Below are positions 7,130 to 15,310 of a DNA stretch of 15,310 nt, piece by piece. Below the pieces are notes generated by a model. It was not told the origin of the DNA, made no database searches, and saw only the letters and a list, made by a program, of their open reading frames with translations. The translations under genes and the position numbers were made by a program. The stretch is from Pavlovales sp. CCMP2436 (Eukaryota; Haptophyta; Pavlovophyceae; Pavlovales), in assembly GCA_026770615.1 (NCBI GenBank), contig MU631367.1:106302-121611 (forward strand), read 5' to 3'. The first letter of the stretch is position 1. Every line of letters starts with the position of its first letter.

Positions 7130-7289
7130 ACCTCCACTGCTCTCCCTCGCGTCGTCTGAAAATGCAGCACCGTCTGCGAGTGCGGCCCACCTTCGCGCAT
7201 CCCAAACATTACTTCCTCGCTAGCCTGACTCGCATACGTTGAGATTTTTGCCCCGGGGGGCAGAAACCACAAATATACGCGGCTTATTT

Positions 7290-7584
7290 GCTAGCCCATT
7301 CTATCCCACCCCTTGACGGGGGTGGGCCTCGGGCGCAGGACTTTGGGTTGCGGGGTGTGGTGGGCTTGCTGGCTCATGTTTGCGTTTTGAAGACTTTGAG
7401 CTTGCTGGCTCATGTTTGGTTCTAGGATTTCTGTCGCGCGAGTGGTGTGACAGCGTGGGTGACTGGTCGGTTTCAAGGGCCCGTTTGGTTGCTAAGCGCA
7501 GTGTGCGTGAGTGGTGCATGAATATGACAGACTTGTCATGGATCAGTGTGTGCATGCGTGACGGGACTGCTTCGAATTCGTGGT
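7290..7584 (-). other. LINE 3' tail downstream of the last stop
   Basis: This follows the TAA at 7585-7587 that ends the proline-rich tail. It contains a 19-bp direct repeat GCTTGCTGGCTCATGTTTG at 7364-7382 and 7400-7418. It shares the T/G bias of the element on the plus strand. No poly(A) or terminal repeat is visible. The short frames here are attributed to chance. Confidence 0.4.
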
Positions 7585-8190
7585 TTATGGACTGGCTAGT
7601 TCTGTTTTGGGTTCGGTGGGACTGGCTGCTCCTGGTAGCAATGAGGGTTTGGTTCGAGACGGTCTCTGGTTGCGTATTTCCACGTTTGATGTGCGTAAGT
7701 GTTGCTGGCCTCGGCTGGGCCTGAGGGTGGGCTTAGGCAGCATGGAGGGTATGGTCGGGTTCACACCTGTTAATGAATCTTCATTATTCGTAGGTTGGTT
7801 GCGCATCAGGCGTTTTCGTTTGGCAGGGGTGGTCAGTGCACTGGTGTCCGTTGGGGGTATGGGCTCTTGCTGTATAGGTGGTGTGGCCCTTGGGGATATG
7901 GGCTCATACTGAGCGATGCTATCCGTTGGGTATGGGCTCATACTGCAGAAATGGTATAGCCGCTGGTGCCTCGTTTTGGGCGATGCTGTCCATTAGGGGT
8001 ATGGGCTTATACTGAATAGGTGGTATGGCCGCTGGTGCTTCGTTTTGGGCGATGCTGTCTGCTGGGGGTATGGGCTCATACTGCATAGGTGGTAAGGCTG
8101 ATGGTTCCTTGTTTTGAGCGATGCTGTCCGTTGGGGGTATGGGCTCTTATTGTATAGGTGGTATGGCCGCTGATGCTGTGTTTTGATTCA
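7585..8190 (-). pseudogene. LINE C-terminal proline-rich tail with 23-residue tandem repeats
   Basis: DNA units start at 7913, 7980, 8049 and 8118, with a shortened pair at about 7847-7912. The full period is 69 bp, exactly 23 codons, in the frame that continues from the zinc-motif segment. Each unit begins YEPIPP, has DSIAQNEAP in the middle and ends AIPPIQ. The unit at 8118 is interrupted by TAA (8147-8149), replacing the Tyr codon TAT. The unit at 7913 has lost two bases (67 bp), shifting the frame. After the repeats the tail turns basic (TPAKRKRLMRNQP, NLS-like) and ends at TAA 7585-7587. In-phase repeats with conserved reading show that the tail was once translated. Function unknown. Confidence 0.75.
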
Positions 8191-9115
8191 ATTTCTTTGC
8201 TGCCCGCTCGGCGGTATGGGCGGCCCACATGGCTACCTTAAACTTATACTCGTCCTGTATAGATATATTGTCCTTGATGGACGCCGCTAATGCTTCGATT
8301 GCCGCTTCGCGTGATTTGTGCATTCTGAGGCTATGGCGTAGGAGAGTGTAGTGTAAGTCGCCGGGCTTGGGTGCGTCCCCGGTGTCGACGTCCTTCTTTC
8401 TGAGCTCTTCTTTGACACTTAATCCTACCCTTCCGGTGAAGTAGTCCGGCCGAGATATCATGTGTGTCGCCATTGATTTTGATTTGGCGGGTCCTAGGCG
8501 CAGGGGCAGTTTGTTGCAGAGAGAGCGGTGGAGGTCCTGGCGGTGCTTTTCCGTTGCCGAGCACTCGTGGTATAGGTGATGCTCTGTGTCTTGTGAGTTG
8601 GGTGCTTTGCATAGAGGGCAGGTGAGGACCATTGTTTCGGCCTTTCCGTCAATGGTAATTGTAGTGGTGGCCATCGCCGGAAATTCTGCTGCCCACTCGG
8701 CATTGTGGCGGTATGATCCGAGTACCAATCTGGCCATGTGTTTGGTGTACGTTTCCGTGGGTCGCTGTTGGCCCCTAACTCGTGGGAGGTGTAGAGCCGC
8801 CGTGCTTTCTTTTGACCACATGGCTTCTACATTGGCCATTCTACCTATGCCGGTGGCATGTTTGATGGGGCCTCTCTTCTCTAGGTGATCCCTCGCAACT
8901 CTGTTTATTGGCGCATGGCGTGCTGCTCGTTGGTCGGATGTGATGATGTCTCCTGTCGCAGTGGCCGCTGTTGCCCAGCACTGGGCCGTGAGCGTGCTTT
9001 TTGTGATCTGTACTGTGGCAGCTTCTCTGTGTACTGCTACTGCCTTTGAGCCCCAGTCGCTTAATGCGTTCTGCACGAGCTTTATGACAGCCGGGGGTTG
9101 GAGGTGGGGAGGCAA
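8187..9115 (-). pseudogene. LINE segment with C-terminal CCHC zinc motif
   Basis: An uninterrupted frame of over 300 codons lies downstream of the RNase H. Its nominal first codon at 9115 is TTG, so it is simply a continuation of the polyprotein after a frameshift near 9100. The zinc motif CPLC (8620-8609) followed by HH, H and C (to about 8561) fits the C-x2-C...H-x4-C pattern found near the C-terminus of many LINE ORF2 proteins. The part before it contains a run of Arg/His/Lys-rich helices. This is the best preserved stretch of the element. It ends in the first of the proline-rich repeats. Confidence 0.75.
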
Positions 9116-9189
9116 ATCAGCATGGCTGCACCAGCGACGTTTCGTGTTGGGATGAAGAGCCGCGTCACTTTCTTTTGCGCCTCTGCTGT

Positions 9190-9866
9190 CACTATTCTAG
9201 CTCTCGAGGCGTCGTCGTGACGTACCGCTCCCGGGGTACTTAGAATTCTGGCTACTTCGTCATCCGATTTGGTATGAGCCGCAGTGCGAGTCGCGTTCCT
9301 GTAGCGACCATGCGCCTCGTCACGTTGCTTGAGGCTGAGTAGGCGGTAGAAGTGAGGGTTTGCATCATAGCTCGTGAGATCCCTTAACCCGTGTGGTAGA
9401 GGGTTGCGGTCTAGGTGCCGTCTGTGCCAGTCTAGGCGTTTCACGCCTGTGTCATGGTCCCATCCGATGAATGCACTTGCTCGTGGGTCAGTGCTTGTAA
9501 GGCAAGTGTGACCGCATTGCATTCTGCGTTGACAACCGTTTGGTTGCCTGAAAATGTGCAGATGAGGATATGTGCCTCTGGGGCATGTGTCGTGCCGCGG
9601 ATGTGGCGTGATGGGAGTACGTAAAAACACGCCGCACCGGCTGCTCGAGCCTTGCCGTTTTCATCCGGTTTGATAAATGAACCGTCGACCCCAACATGGG
9701 GGATGCACAATTGTGGTTTCTCCGCTGTCGGTGGTTGGTGTCTGAGTGCATGTATGAGTGTTGTGTGGCGTGTGACGAACCGGAAGCACATAGGTCCGCA
9801 TAATGCCGATGTGAGTGCGGGCAGGATTTCCCGTGGTATTTCCAGCTGCTCCGGGTGTTTTAATCA
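9190..9866 (-). pseudogene. LINE RNase H domain (frameshifted)
   Basis: GVDGSF (Asp codon 9684-9686) followed by a glycine/alanine-rich strand and VNAECNAVTLALQAL (Glu codon 9522-9524) are the first two acidic positions of RNase H. After a frameshift near 9460 the frame continues with FIGWDHD, probably the third acidic region, then AAHTKSDDE (His near 9276) and VRHDDASRA (Asp near 9213), matching the H...D end of the domain. An in-frame TGA at 9864-9866 lies upstream. The acidic residues look intact, unlike those of the RT and endonuclease. Placement after the RT agrees with RNase H-bearing LINE clades. Confidence 0.65.
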
Positions 9867-10683
9867 CCTTAATGCTGGCCTATATTCCTGTGTGAACAGA
9901 GTCTTGGCTAATTTTGCTACTGCAGCCGTGTTTGCATGCATCAGTAAGGCATTTTGAAGAGCACTAATCGTGTCCCTTATAGCGCTGCCGCATGTCCTTA
10001 ATATGTCTTCTTCGGCTGCACTTATGGCTGTCAATTGTCTGTCTGTGTCACATAAGTTGGGGTCATTGCTTGCGGTACGCAATTTTGCCAAGTTTAGTAC
10101 ACTACAGGCGCTCATTGATGCTAGGGTGACCGAAGTCACTTTGGGTTTTGCACGGCGGGTGGCGCCTAGGGCTGGCCACAGTAGGACAGGGGCGAGCTCA
10201 CCCATAGGTGTTGTTTGCAGGCATGCATAGTTCTCGAATATATTCCATTTTTCTTTCCCCTGGGGTGCTTCGGGAAGACTTTTGATCGCCCCCCTTGCGG
10301 TGGGCATCGTTTTTGCCTTGGCTTGTCTCGCGGGCCCGTTTTGGGCGATACTCAATGCATGTGCCACTAGGGCATGCGTTGCGGATTCCGCGGGTGAGTT
10401 GAGAAGGCGGAGCATGGCTGACACTTTTTCCCCGCGTTTTGGGCACGCGGGTCCACCAGGCCTAGGCCATCGCGTTCAGGGGGGCCGCACAGGCGTTCTC
10501 TTGCTACATGGGGCCCTATTGTGCAGCGAAGGCGCGTGGCCTCTACTATTGCTGTGAGCATCGTGGACAGGAAATCATCAGATAAGTCTGATGCTCCCAT
10601 ATAGTATGGTAGTATTGACGCTACGTCGTGGTGGGACAGCTTGGCTACCTAAAGGGTGTGAGTTTTCGTTCCTGGGCATGTCA
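9867..10683 (-). pseudogene. LINE connector between RT and RNase H
   Basis: Two or three frame pieces join here. One around 10600-10440 reads MGASDLSDDFLSTMLTAIVE and ERDGLGLVDP, typical of the post-RT thumb/connector of LINE proteins. The other, at 10424-9867, is rich in Ala and Leu helices (SAIRDTISALQNALLMHA). In-frame TGA at 10681-10683 interrupts the end of the RT. No separate enzymatic domain is recognised. Confidence 0.55.
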
Positions 10684-11876
10684 CTTGCTAATGGTGGTTA
10701 GGAGATGTCCCAGGTATTCGAAAGTTTTGTCCTTTGGCGTCTGGGGCACCTCTATGTGTGGGGAGTTTGCATCCCTTGATGGTAGGCGAATGCAGGATTT
10801 CTGGGTGGGAATTCCTTGATCATCACTGACTGTCTGAACTGGTGGTTTGGGTCCCCAGTGCTCTGGTAACTTAGGTAGTATCGAGGTGTGGAAGCACTTC
10901 TTGGCGTTGAATTCCACGGTGTAGGCCGCAAGGAAACGGTCTGCTATTCCTATCATGGCATGTGCAGTGCATGCATTTTCTGCGAAGAGTGCTAAATAGT
11001 CTATGTATGCCTGGTATTTAAGAGGGTTGCATGGCTTTCTGTGAGTGTGGCCTGGCGGTGGAGTCGGTTGGTAGCCACCTGTCAGCTTATCCAGCTGGCG
11101 GTGAAGCATGTTCATAAATAAGAAATACGTGATTGGGCTGAGCGGGCAGCCTTGCTTGCACCCCATGGAAGTGAGAACCGGGTGCTTTGATCTGCCGTAG
11201 TCTGTTCTCACATGTGCCCCCGTGCATGTCTGAAGCATGCGAACGCGTCGCACCTTCTCGAGTGGGTAGCCATGACGTTTCATTACCTCCCATAGGGCAT
11301 ATCGTGGGACTGCGTCGAATGCCTTTTGGATGTCGCAAGTGATGATGTGTAATTCTCGTCCTACTTTTAAGTGCTTCAGCTATGGCTGCAGCCATCACTG
11401 CTACGTGGTCTGCTGCTCTGTCATTTTTCGTGGCCGCAAGCTGTTGTTCGGATAGGAACTGCATTCTGCCTGCGGCGCCTAGTAGCTGTCCCGCCATGAA
11501 GGCTGCGGGTAATTTGTAGATGACACTTTGGAGTGCGAGGCCTCTGTAGTTTGAAAGTGTGGGATCACCTTTTTTGTTAGAAGTAGACGATTTCTGATGT
11601 ACCCAATTGGGTTGGTAGGGTCGTTTCTTTAAGCGTAGTGTTGAAGATGTTTGTTAGGAGAGTGTGTAATTCACCAATGTGGTTTTCAATATTATCGGCT
11701 TGTAGCAGCAGTTTTAGGGCTAGGTATTGAACACCACCCAGTCCCGGAGCGCTGCGTGCCTTGCTAGCAGCAATTAGGCTGACGAGATCGTTTGGAGTAG
11801 CCAGTGCTTGGGCATTTGTTGTCTCTTCGTCTGTCAAACGTTTAGTCAGGTCAGTCCATTCACTTGGATCTTTTTA
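10684..11876 (-). pseudogene. LINE reverse transcriptase domain, motif C mutated
   Basis: RT blocks in order: SKARSAPGLGGVQYL (where the family has APGxDG, so Asp to Gly); KKGDPTLSNYRGLAL after a frameshift near 11577; motif A TCDIQKAFDAVPR with its catalytic Asp (11332-11334) after a shift near 11370; motif B MGCKQGCPLSPITY (about 11166-11125); motif C YIDY (TAT at 10996-10998 where the second catalytic Asp belongs). The final thumb block is KTFEYLGHLL. The Asp-to-Tyr change in motif C would abolish polymerisation. The blocks and spacing are unmistakably LINE RT. A TAA at 11874-11876 precedes the domain. Confidence 0.85.
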
Positions 11877-12726
11877 TGCTTTGCCCGTAGGCGGGGGGGG
11901 AGGGGTTTTGCCTAGTAGTGTTCGAGTGTAGTCTGTAGCTAAACTGATAAATTTTTTCGGCTTTGTTGCGACTTTATTTGTTGTCGGATGTCTTAACATG
12001 TGTACACCTTGCTGCAGAGATCGTGGGTAGAGGAGCTTTCTTGCATTGCTGGTGGCGGCTCGAAATAGGCCTGTGTTGATTGAACACAGGCCTAGAATTC
12101 GATGCATCATAAATTCTGTCATCCGCTGCTTTGTTGGCTACTTTTTGAGCTGCTTTGCACTTGGCGTAGCGTATCGCCATGCGTTTTCTGAGTTCGCTAT
12201 TGTAAAGTTCTAATTGTGGGATGGTTGTCATTCTAAGGGATGCTATTGTGGGTCGATACGGGTCCCGTGCCAATTGTAGAGTGGTCTCGTCGTCATGTTC
12301 GTCATTTATTAAACCGCTCCTGGGTGGTAAGGCAGGACCTCTTATTGTTTGCCCCGCTATTACACAAAATTGCCTCAAGGTATCGAGCATCTTTTGTGTG
12401 TGTGTATTATCGAAACCCCACCAGCCTTGTAGGTGATATTGTTCTTTGTTTTTGTTGCCTATAATATCTCCTGTGATAATTAATACTTTACTGTATCACG
12501 AATCCATTTGTGCGTGTGGGCCTGCTTCTGGTGACCACGTTTTATTTCGGCCTGGTAGTGGCTGTTTGCCTAGTCTTGCTTGGTCAGGTTGTCCTATGGC
12601 GTCCTGAACTGTCCGAACAGTGAGTTCAACTAATTGGTCTAATGCATCATTTAAGGTGAGCGAGTACGCTTGCCATTCGCGAGCAGCTCATAATTCCGTA
12701 AGGACTCCTTTTTCTATGTATGCTTC
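11877..12726 (-). pseudogene. LINE linker between endonuclease and RT
   Basis: One frame runs from the endonuclease end to about 12130 with in-frame TGA at 12688-12690 and 12496-12498. It then shifts to a second frame to 11877. The readable sequence is basic and helical (LRKRMAIRYAKCKAAQKVA, then RKLLYPRSLQQG) and ends in a run of prolines. Linkers between endonuclease and RT in LINEs are commonly of this kind. It contains a perfect 12-bp hairpin at 12066-12094. Confidence 0.55.
12066..12094. repeat. perfect 12-bp hairpin inside the LINE linker
   Basis: TAGGCCTGTGTT (12066-12077) and AACACAGGCCTA (12083-12094) flank the loop GATTG. It is one of the strongest short inverted repeats in the window. 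It lies in former coding sequence. Confidence 0.6.
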
Positions 12727-13738
12727 TCACATTTGCAGGGTTAGTGCAGTAAACCAAGCTTCCAGTGCAGGACGGATTAGCTCAACCCCTCCTAATCGCT
12801 CAGTGGGATTTCCCAAGTCCACTTTGATGCGATGTGGGAGGAGGTGTATTCTCTGTATCGGCCGGACAATGTCGCCCGGCTCTTGGAGCGGGATAGTGGC
12901 TTCGATCCAGTAGTGGACGCTTATTACTTTCTTTTTTTCGGATGTAACAGTGGGGACGCAAATTTGTTCCAGAGGAGAGGTGTGGGTACACATTCCTCTA
13001 TGTGTACGAGTTAGTCAATACGTGACTTTCCTTTCCATGCCTTCCCTTGGGCGTATTCGTGCGTTGGCTGAGTTTCTGGGCAGAAGGACTCTGCTGGTTT
13101 CTGATTAAACAAGTCTGAGCAGCTTTCCATGCATGTCCTAAAGGCGCTGGCCTCTTCGCTATTGTCGTCACTGGGTGTGCCGTCTTTACGTATCTTTTTA
13201 TTTGGTTCCCATATGCCATTGCCGTCCCCGCCTGCTATGCGGGCGACGCCGTCTTTGTTGGATCGGGCTCGGAGGTATGGTCCTAAAATGTCTCGGAAAG
13301 GTTGTTTTTCTTTCTTATCGCATGGGACATAGAAGCTTGTGATTTCCATGGTCTTTATTTCTCCGTTATGTGTTTGGAATGTAAGATCTCCGGTTATTAA
13401 GCGGTCTCCGGCAATCTTGTTAATGTCCGTGCCATATGTAATGCTTGTAAGTTTGGCTCCCAAGGAGTTACTTTTGCGATAGCCACTCCTCTGCCTACTG
13501 ATTTCGGCAGTGGGTCATGGTATATCCTATATTTTCATCCATGTATTGGGCAAATAAGGGTCTTTTTTAAAGAGGTGTCCTGTAAGAGTATTATGTCGTA
13601 TGGACATCTACCCAATTTTGTGTGATCACTTGCGCTATTTGTAGATTGTCGTGTGGCCAATTCAATCGCTCTCGATCTCTGCATCTGACTGACTATAGAT
13701 CCCACGTTACCGCTGGCTATAGTGAGCGTTGTGGCCAT
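12727..13738 (-). pseudogene. LINE APE-like endonuclease domain (broken, SDH mutated)
   Basis: In order: TLTIASGNVGSI (first strand, Asn position of the APE fold); CPYDIILLQDTSL (the QET-like block, here QDT); a TGA at 13535-13537; GRGVAIAKV; a shift near 13460; ITSFYVPCD (the Y-P block); IAGGDGNGIW (the GGDFN block); GKSRID then TAA at 13011-13013 where the family reads SRIDYV; a shift near 13000; and ISVHYW (Val codon 12916-12918) at the place of the essential SDH. Block order and spacing identify an exonuclease-endonuclease-phosphatase fold used for target-primed reverse transcription. The Asp-to-Val change and the stops make it non-functional. Confidence 0.75.
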
Positions 13739-14570
13739 GTGACTTTGTGGGGCTTTGACAGTGTATTGTTGTTGTTGTTGTTGTTGTTGTGTTCTTGCGA
13801 CTACGGGGTGTTTTTGGACAGTATGGATCGGTCCTTGATTATTTGCTTCGCCTATTTTCATGGCGTAGTAGTATGGTCGAGGATTCGTTCGGGCCACTTT
13901 GATGCATTGGCGTTGCAGGGTTTGCTGTGGGCGAGTAAGAAACCTTCCCGGCAAGCTGGTTTTCGGCTTCCGGGCGGTGGTGCGGTGCTTGAATTTAGTT
14001 TTCTCGCTAGCCAAGGAGGTATGGTTAGAATCATGCGGCCTGGCTTGTGCCGGGTGGGCAAGGCCGCAAGGCGGCTTCTCCTTGCGGTATTTATTTTTTC
14101 TAAATTGTACTTTAGTTTGCCAATATGGTGATAGGAATTTAAATATGTGCGGGTATGCTCATATTTTGGATGTCTGTCGCAATTCTTTTTCCCGGTGCGT
14201 GCCCGTGTATTGATCGCCCGTTCTCTAGTCCCTAGGGATTCGCTGTGGCTCAATCTGTTATTGGTGAAATAGGGTCCAGTTTCTTTACCCCTATTGAGTG
14301 ATGCCTCACTCTTGTGTTGTGAGTTCTCTTTTTTTGTATATTTTGGTTTACTTTCCCGTTTATGGCGAGTAGAGATTTATCCTCCTCGTCTAGTCGCTTC
14401 GCCCATTGTTCGTGCTTTTCTCCATTCAATGCCGGATTGAAGTGCGGCTTTGCGAGTTGCTCTTATGAGCGGGGTAATAGTAGCTTGCCTCGTTAAGATA
14501 GTTCAGGCTCGAGACTTCCAATCGGCTAAGTCTAAAGCTAGTGCAGGTGCGCTGTTAGTTGGTTGTTTGG
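13739..14570 (-). pseudogene. LINE 5' region: basic leader with poly-Gln tract
   Basis: Upstream of the endonuclease the minus strand reads in two overlapping frames. One (14014 inward, first codon TTG) is basic (KTKFKHRTTARKPKTS) and holds a run of eight Gln from a (GTT)n plus-strand microsatellite at about 13767-13790. The other (14253 inward) is also basic. Neither shows a recognisable ORF1 domain such as CCHC gag knuckles or an RRM. CCGCAAGG (14064-14071) and CCTTGCGG (14080-14087) form an 8-bp hairpin. 14260-14570 has no credible frame and is probably the 5' UTR. Confidence 0.45.
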
Positions 14571-14582
14571 TTTTCTTCTCAG

Positions 14583-14855
14583 GGCGCAAGAGCGCTCCAA
14601 GCTCGCATGGGGGCCCCCTCCGCTGCGCAAGCGCGCAGCACTCTCCTGTGGAAGATGAGACAGGAGATCGGCATGTGCGCACTTCGAGGGCACGCCAAGG
14701 TCATCATTGCGCGCGCGCGATTGGAGCGCACCGGCACCGGCACCGGCGACGGCGGCGGCACACGCACTGACAGCGACGACGACTGCAACCCCGACGAGTG
14801 GGCTGAGGGCGCGTACCACCTCCGCAGGGAGACACGGTTTGGGATCGGCGCCTAA
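14583..14855 (+). CDS. possible terminal exon or small host gene, unknown function
   Basis: The frame from 14583 to TAA 14853-14855 has about 85% G or C at third codon positions, unlike the neighbouring LINE and like the RRM and TLC genes. It is preceded by a pyrimidine-rich stretch and AG (TTTTCTTCTCAG, ending 14582), a good 3' splice-site candidate that would leave this frame in phase 0. Alternatively translation starts at ATG 14607, giving about 82 residues. The product reads from MGAPSAAQARS to RFGIGA, with a Gly/Thr run (GTGTGDGGGT) then DSDDDCNPDEWAEGAYHL. No family is recognised. If it is an exon, the LINE may lie in the intron before it or the rest of the gene may be lost. The opposite-strand frame 14538-14951 is the weaker alternative. 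Confidence 0.4.
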   Translation, partial: GARALQARMGAPSAAQARSTLLWKMRQEIGMCALRGHAKVIIARARLERTGTGTGDGGGTRTDSDDDCNPDEWAEGAYHLRRETRFGIGA

Positions 14856-14856
14856 G

Positions 14857-14895
14857 TATGCCGTCTGGGTGACTACATGCCGCCTGGGTGACTGA
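14857..14895 (+). repeat. short direct repeat after the 14855 stop
   Basis: ATGCCGTCTGGGTGACT (about 14858-14874) recurs as ATGCCGCCTGGGTGACT (about 14878-14894), one mismatch, 20 bases apart. It lies just after the stop codon. Confidence 0.5.
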
Positions 14896-15052
14896 ACGTC
14901 GTCGCGCCTACAAGCTCGGAGTCGACCACTTCTGAGACAGAATGTCTGCAACCCACTACCTGCTGCCCTTTTCTTTAGTAATTAAGTCGTAGTTTAAAAA
15001 ATCGGTATGCGTGCGAAGTCACGTCCGCCTGCTGAGCCGGCTTCCGTAATGC

Positions 15053-15119
15053 GAGCCCGTCTAATTCCGAGTCAATCTCGGAATACGGGCTCGAGACGGT
15101 CTAATTCGGATTCCGTCTC
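15053..15119. repeat. two adjacent hairpins upstream of the right-edge gene
   Basis: GAGCCCGT + TTCCGAG (15053-15071) pairs with CTCGGAA + ACGGGCTC (15077-15092), a 15-bp stem with a small internal bulge. GAGACGG (15093-15099) pairs with CCGTCTC (15113-15119). Both halves share GTCTAATTC. 15157-15198 then holds two near copies of GCACTTGGCAG(AG)CGCTGCGC. These precede a likely gene start, so a regulatory role is possible but unproven. Confidence 0.5.
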
Positions 15120-15215
15120 CGTGCCAGCGTGTTACTCGGAGCCCGTCGCAGGCCTCGCACTTGGCAGCGCTGCGCCCGCACTTGGCAGAGCGCTGCGCAG
15201 AGCGAGCGCAACGCG

Positions 15216-15310
15216 ATGTTCGCGTTCTTGGGCCTCGGCAGGAGCGGGCCGGCGGCGGCGGCGCGCGGCGCGCCCTCATCGCAGCCGCCCACCGAGGCGC
15301 TCCCCTCGCC
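15216..15310 (+). CDS. possible start of a gene running off the right edge
   Basis: ATG at 15216-15218 opens a frame that stays open to the window end (31 codons). It begins MFAFLGLGRSGPAAAARGAP and continues Ser/Pro-rich. Third positions are strongly G/C, and the local GC rise resembles the start of the RRM gene. The short hydrophobic then Ala/Arg-rich beginning could be a targeting leader, but the fragment is too short to say. The minus strand is also open here (15061-15292), so strand is not certain. Confidence 0.35.
   Translation, partial: MFAFLGLGRSGPAAAARGAPSSQPPTEALPS

Larger units (their letters stand above)
7290..14570 (-). mobile_element. degenerate LINE-type (non-LTR) retrotransposon with endonuclease, RT, RNase H and CCHC motif
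   Basis: Translated on the minus strand, the region reads as one former polyprotein of about 2,200 residues broken into all three frames. Domain order in the sense direction: Gln-run leader, APE-like endonuclease, linker, reverse transcriptase, connector, RNase H, CCHC zinc motif, proline-rich repeat tail. The order EN-RT-RNase H-CCHC with no LTRs identifies a LINE, but I cannot place the clade. Borders are inferred from strand composition: within the element the plus strand is rich in T and G, and this bias ends near 7290 and 14570. No poly(A) tail or target-site duplication was found. About ten frameshifts, six in-frame TGA, three in-frame TAA and substituted active-site residues show that it is inactive. 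Confidence 0.88.

Noticed and set aside
7380..7912. Plus-strand open frames of 110-114 residues
   Set aside because: They lie antisense to the LINE tail, start at or read through T/G-biased sequence, and show no recognisable protein.
7847..8190. Could the regular repeats be a CRISPR array?
   Set aside because: Units are contiguous 69-bp tandem copies without unique spacers, are in reading frame, and lie in a eukaryotic LINE.
9864..13537. In-frame TGA as selenocysteine or reassigned codon
   Set aside because: The element is also broken by frameshifts, TAA stops and active-site changes, so simple decay explains the TGA codons better.

Overview
The window looks like nuclear DNA of a photosynthetic protist with a secondary (complex) plastid. 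A haptophyte or similar chromist alga is my best guess, but this is inference. The few credible host genes are intronless or nearly so and GC-rich at third codon positions. One begins with a signal-peptide plus transit-peptide-like leader of the kind used for plastids of red-algal origin. Spacers between genes are AT-richer and full of small repeats. No operons, bacterial ribosome-binding sites, rRNA or convincing tRNA were seen.

Layout, left to right. (1) Positions 2-127 may hold the end of a gene entering from the left. A 167-bp TA-flanked inverted-repeat element (175-341) follows. (2) 553-1350 (+) encodes a probable plastid-targeted RNA-binding protein: leader, four-cysteine zinc ribbon, RRM and glycine-rich tail. 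(3) 1351-2772 is spacer with one copy (1720-1970) of a dispersed repeat. (4) 2773-3822 (-) encodes a polytopic TLC-domain membrane protein. (5) 3823-7289 is a repeat-rich spacer. It holds a 35-bp x3 tandem array, the second dispersed-repeat copy (5512-5774), a direct pair of ~50-bp repeats, and two copies of another ~170-bp repeat. One of those copies (6631-7129) is split by a 319-bp TA-flanked inverted-repeat element, and the other (4361-4534) serves as its near-empty site.

(6) About 7290-14570 (-) is one long, dead non-LTR (LINE-type) retrotransposon. In sense order it carries an APE-like endonuclease, a reverse transcriptase, an RNase H, a CCHC zinc motif and a proline-rich tail of 23-residue tandem repeats. 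It has about ten frameshifts, six in-frame TGA codons and substituted catalytic residues (endonuclease SDH to SVH, RT YxDD to YIDY). (7) 14583-14855 (+) is a GC3-rich frame, possibly the last exon of a host gene just beyond the LINE. The right edge holds hairpins and a possible gene start at 15216 that runs off the window.

The host genes share no visible pathway. Most of the window (over two thirds) is mobile-element or repeat-rich sequence. The points most worth checking are the zinc ribbon-RRM architecture, the 23-residue repeat tail of the LINE, the TGA-skewed decay of the LINE, and the two CAGG-ended elements with TA flanks.
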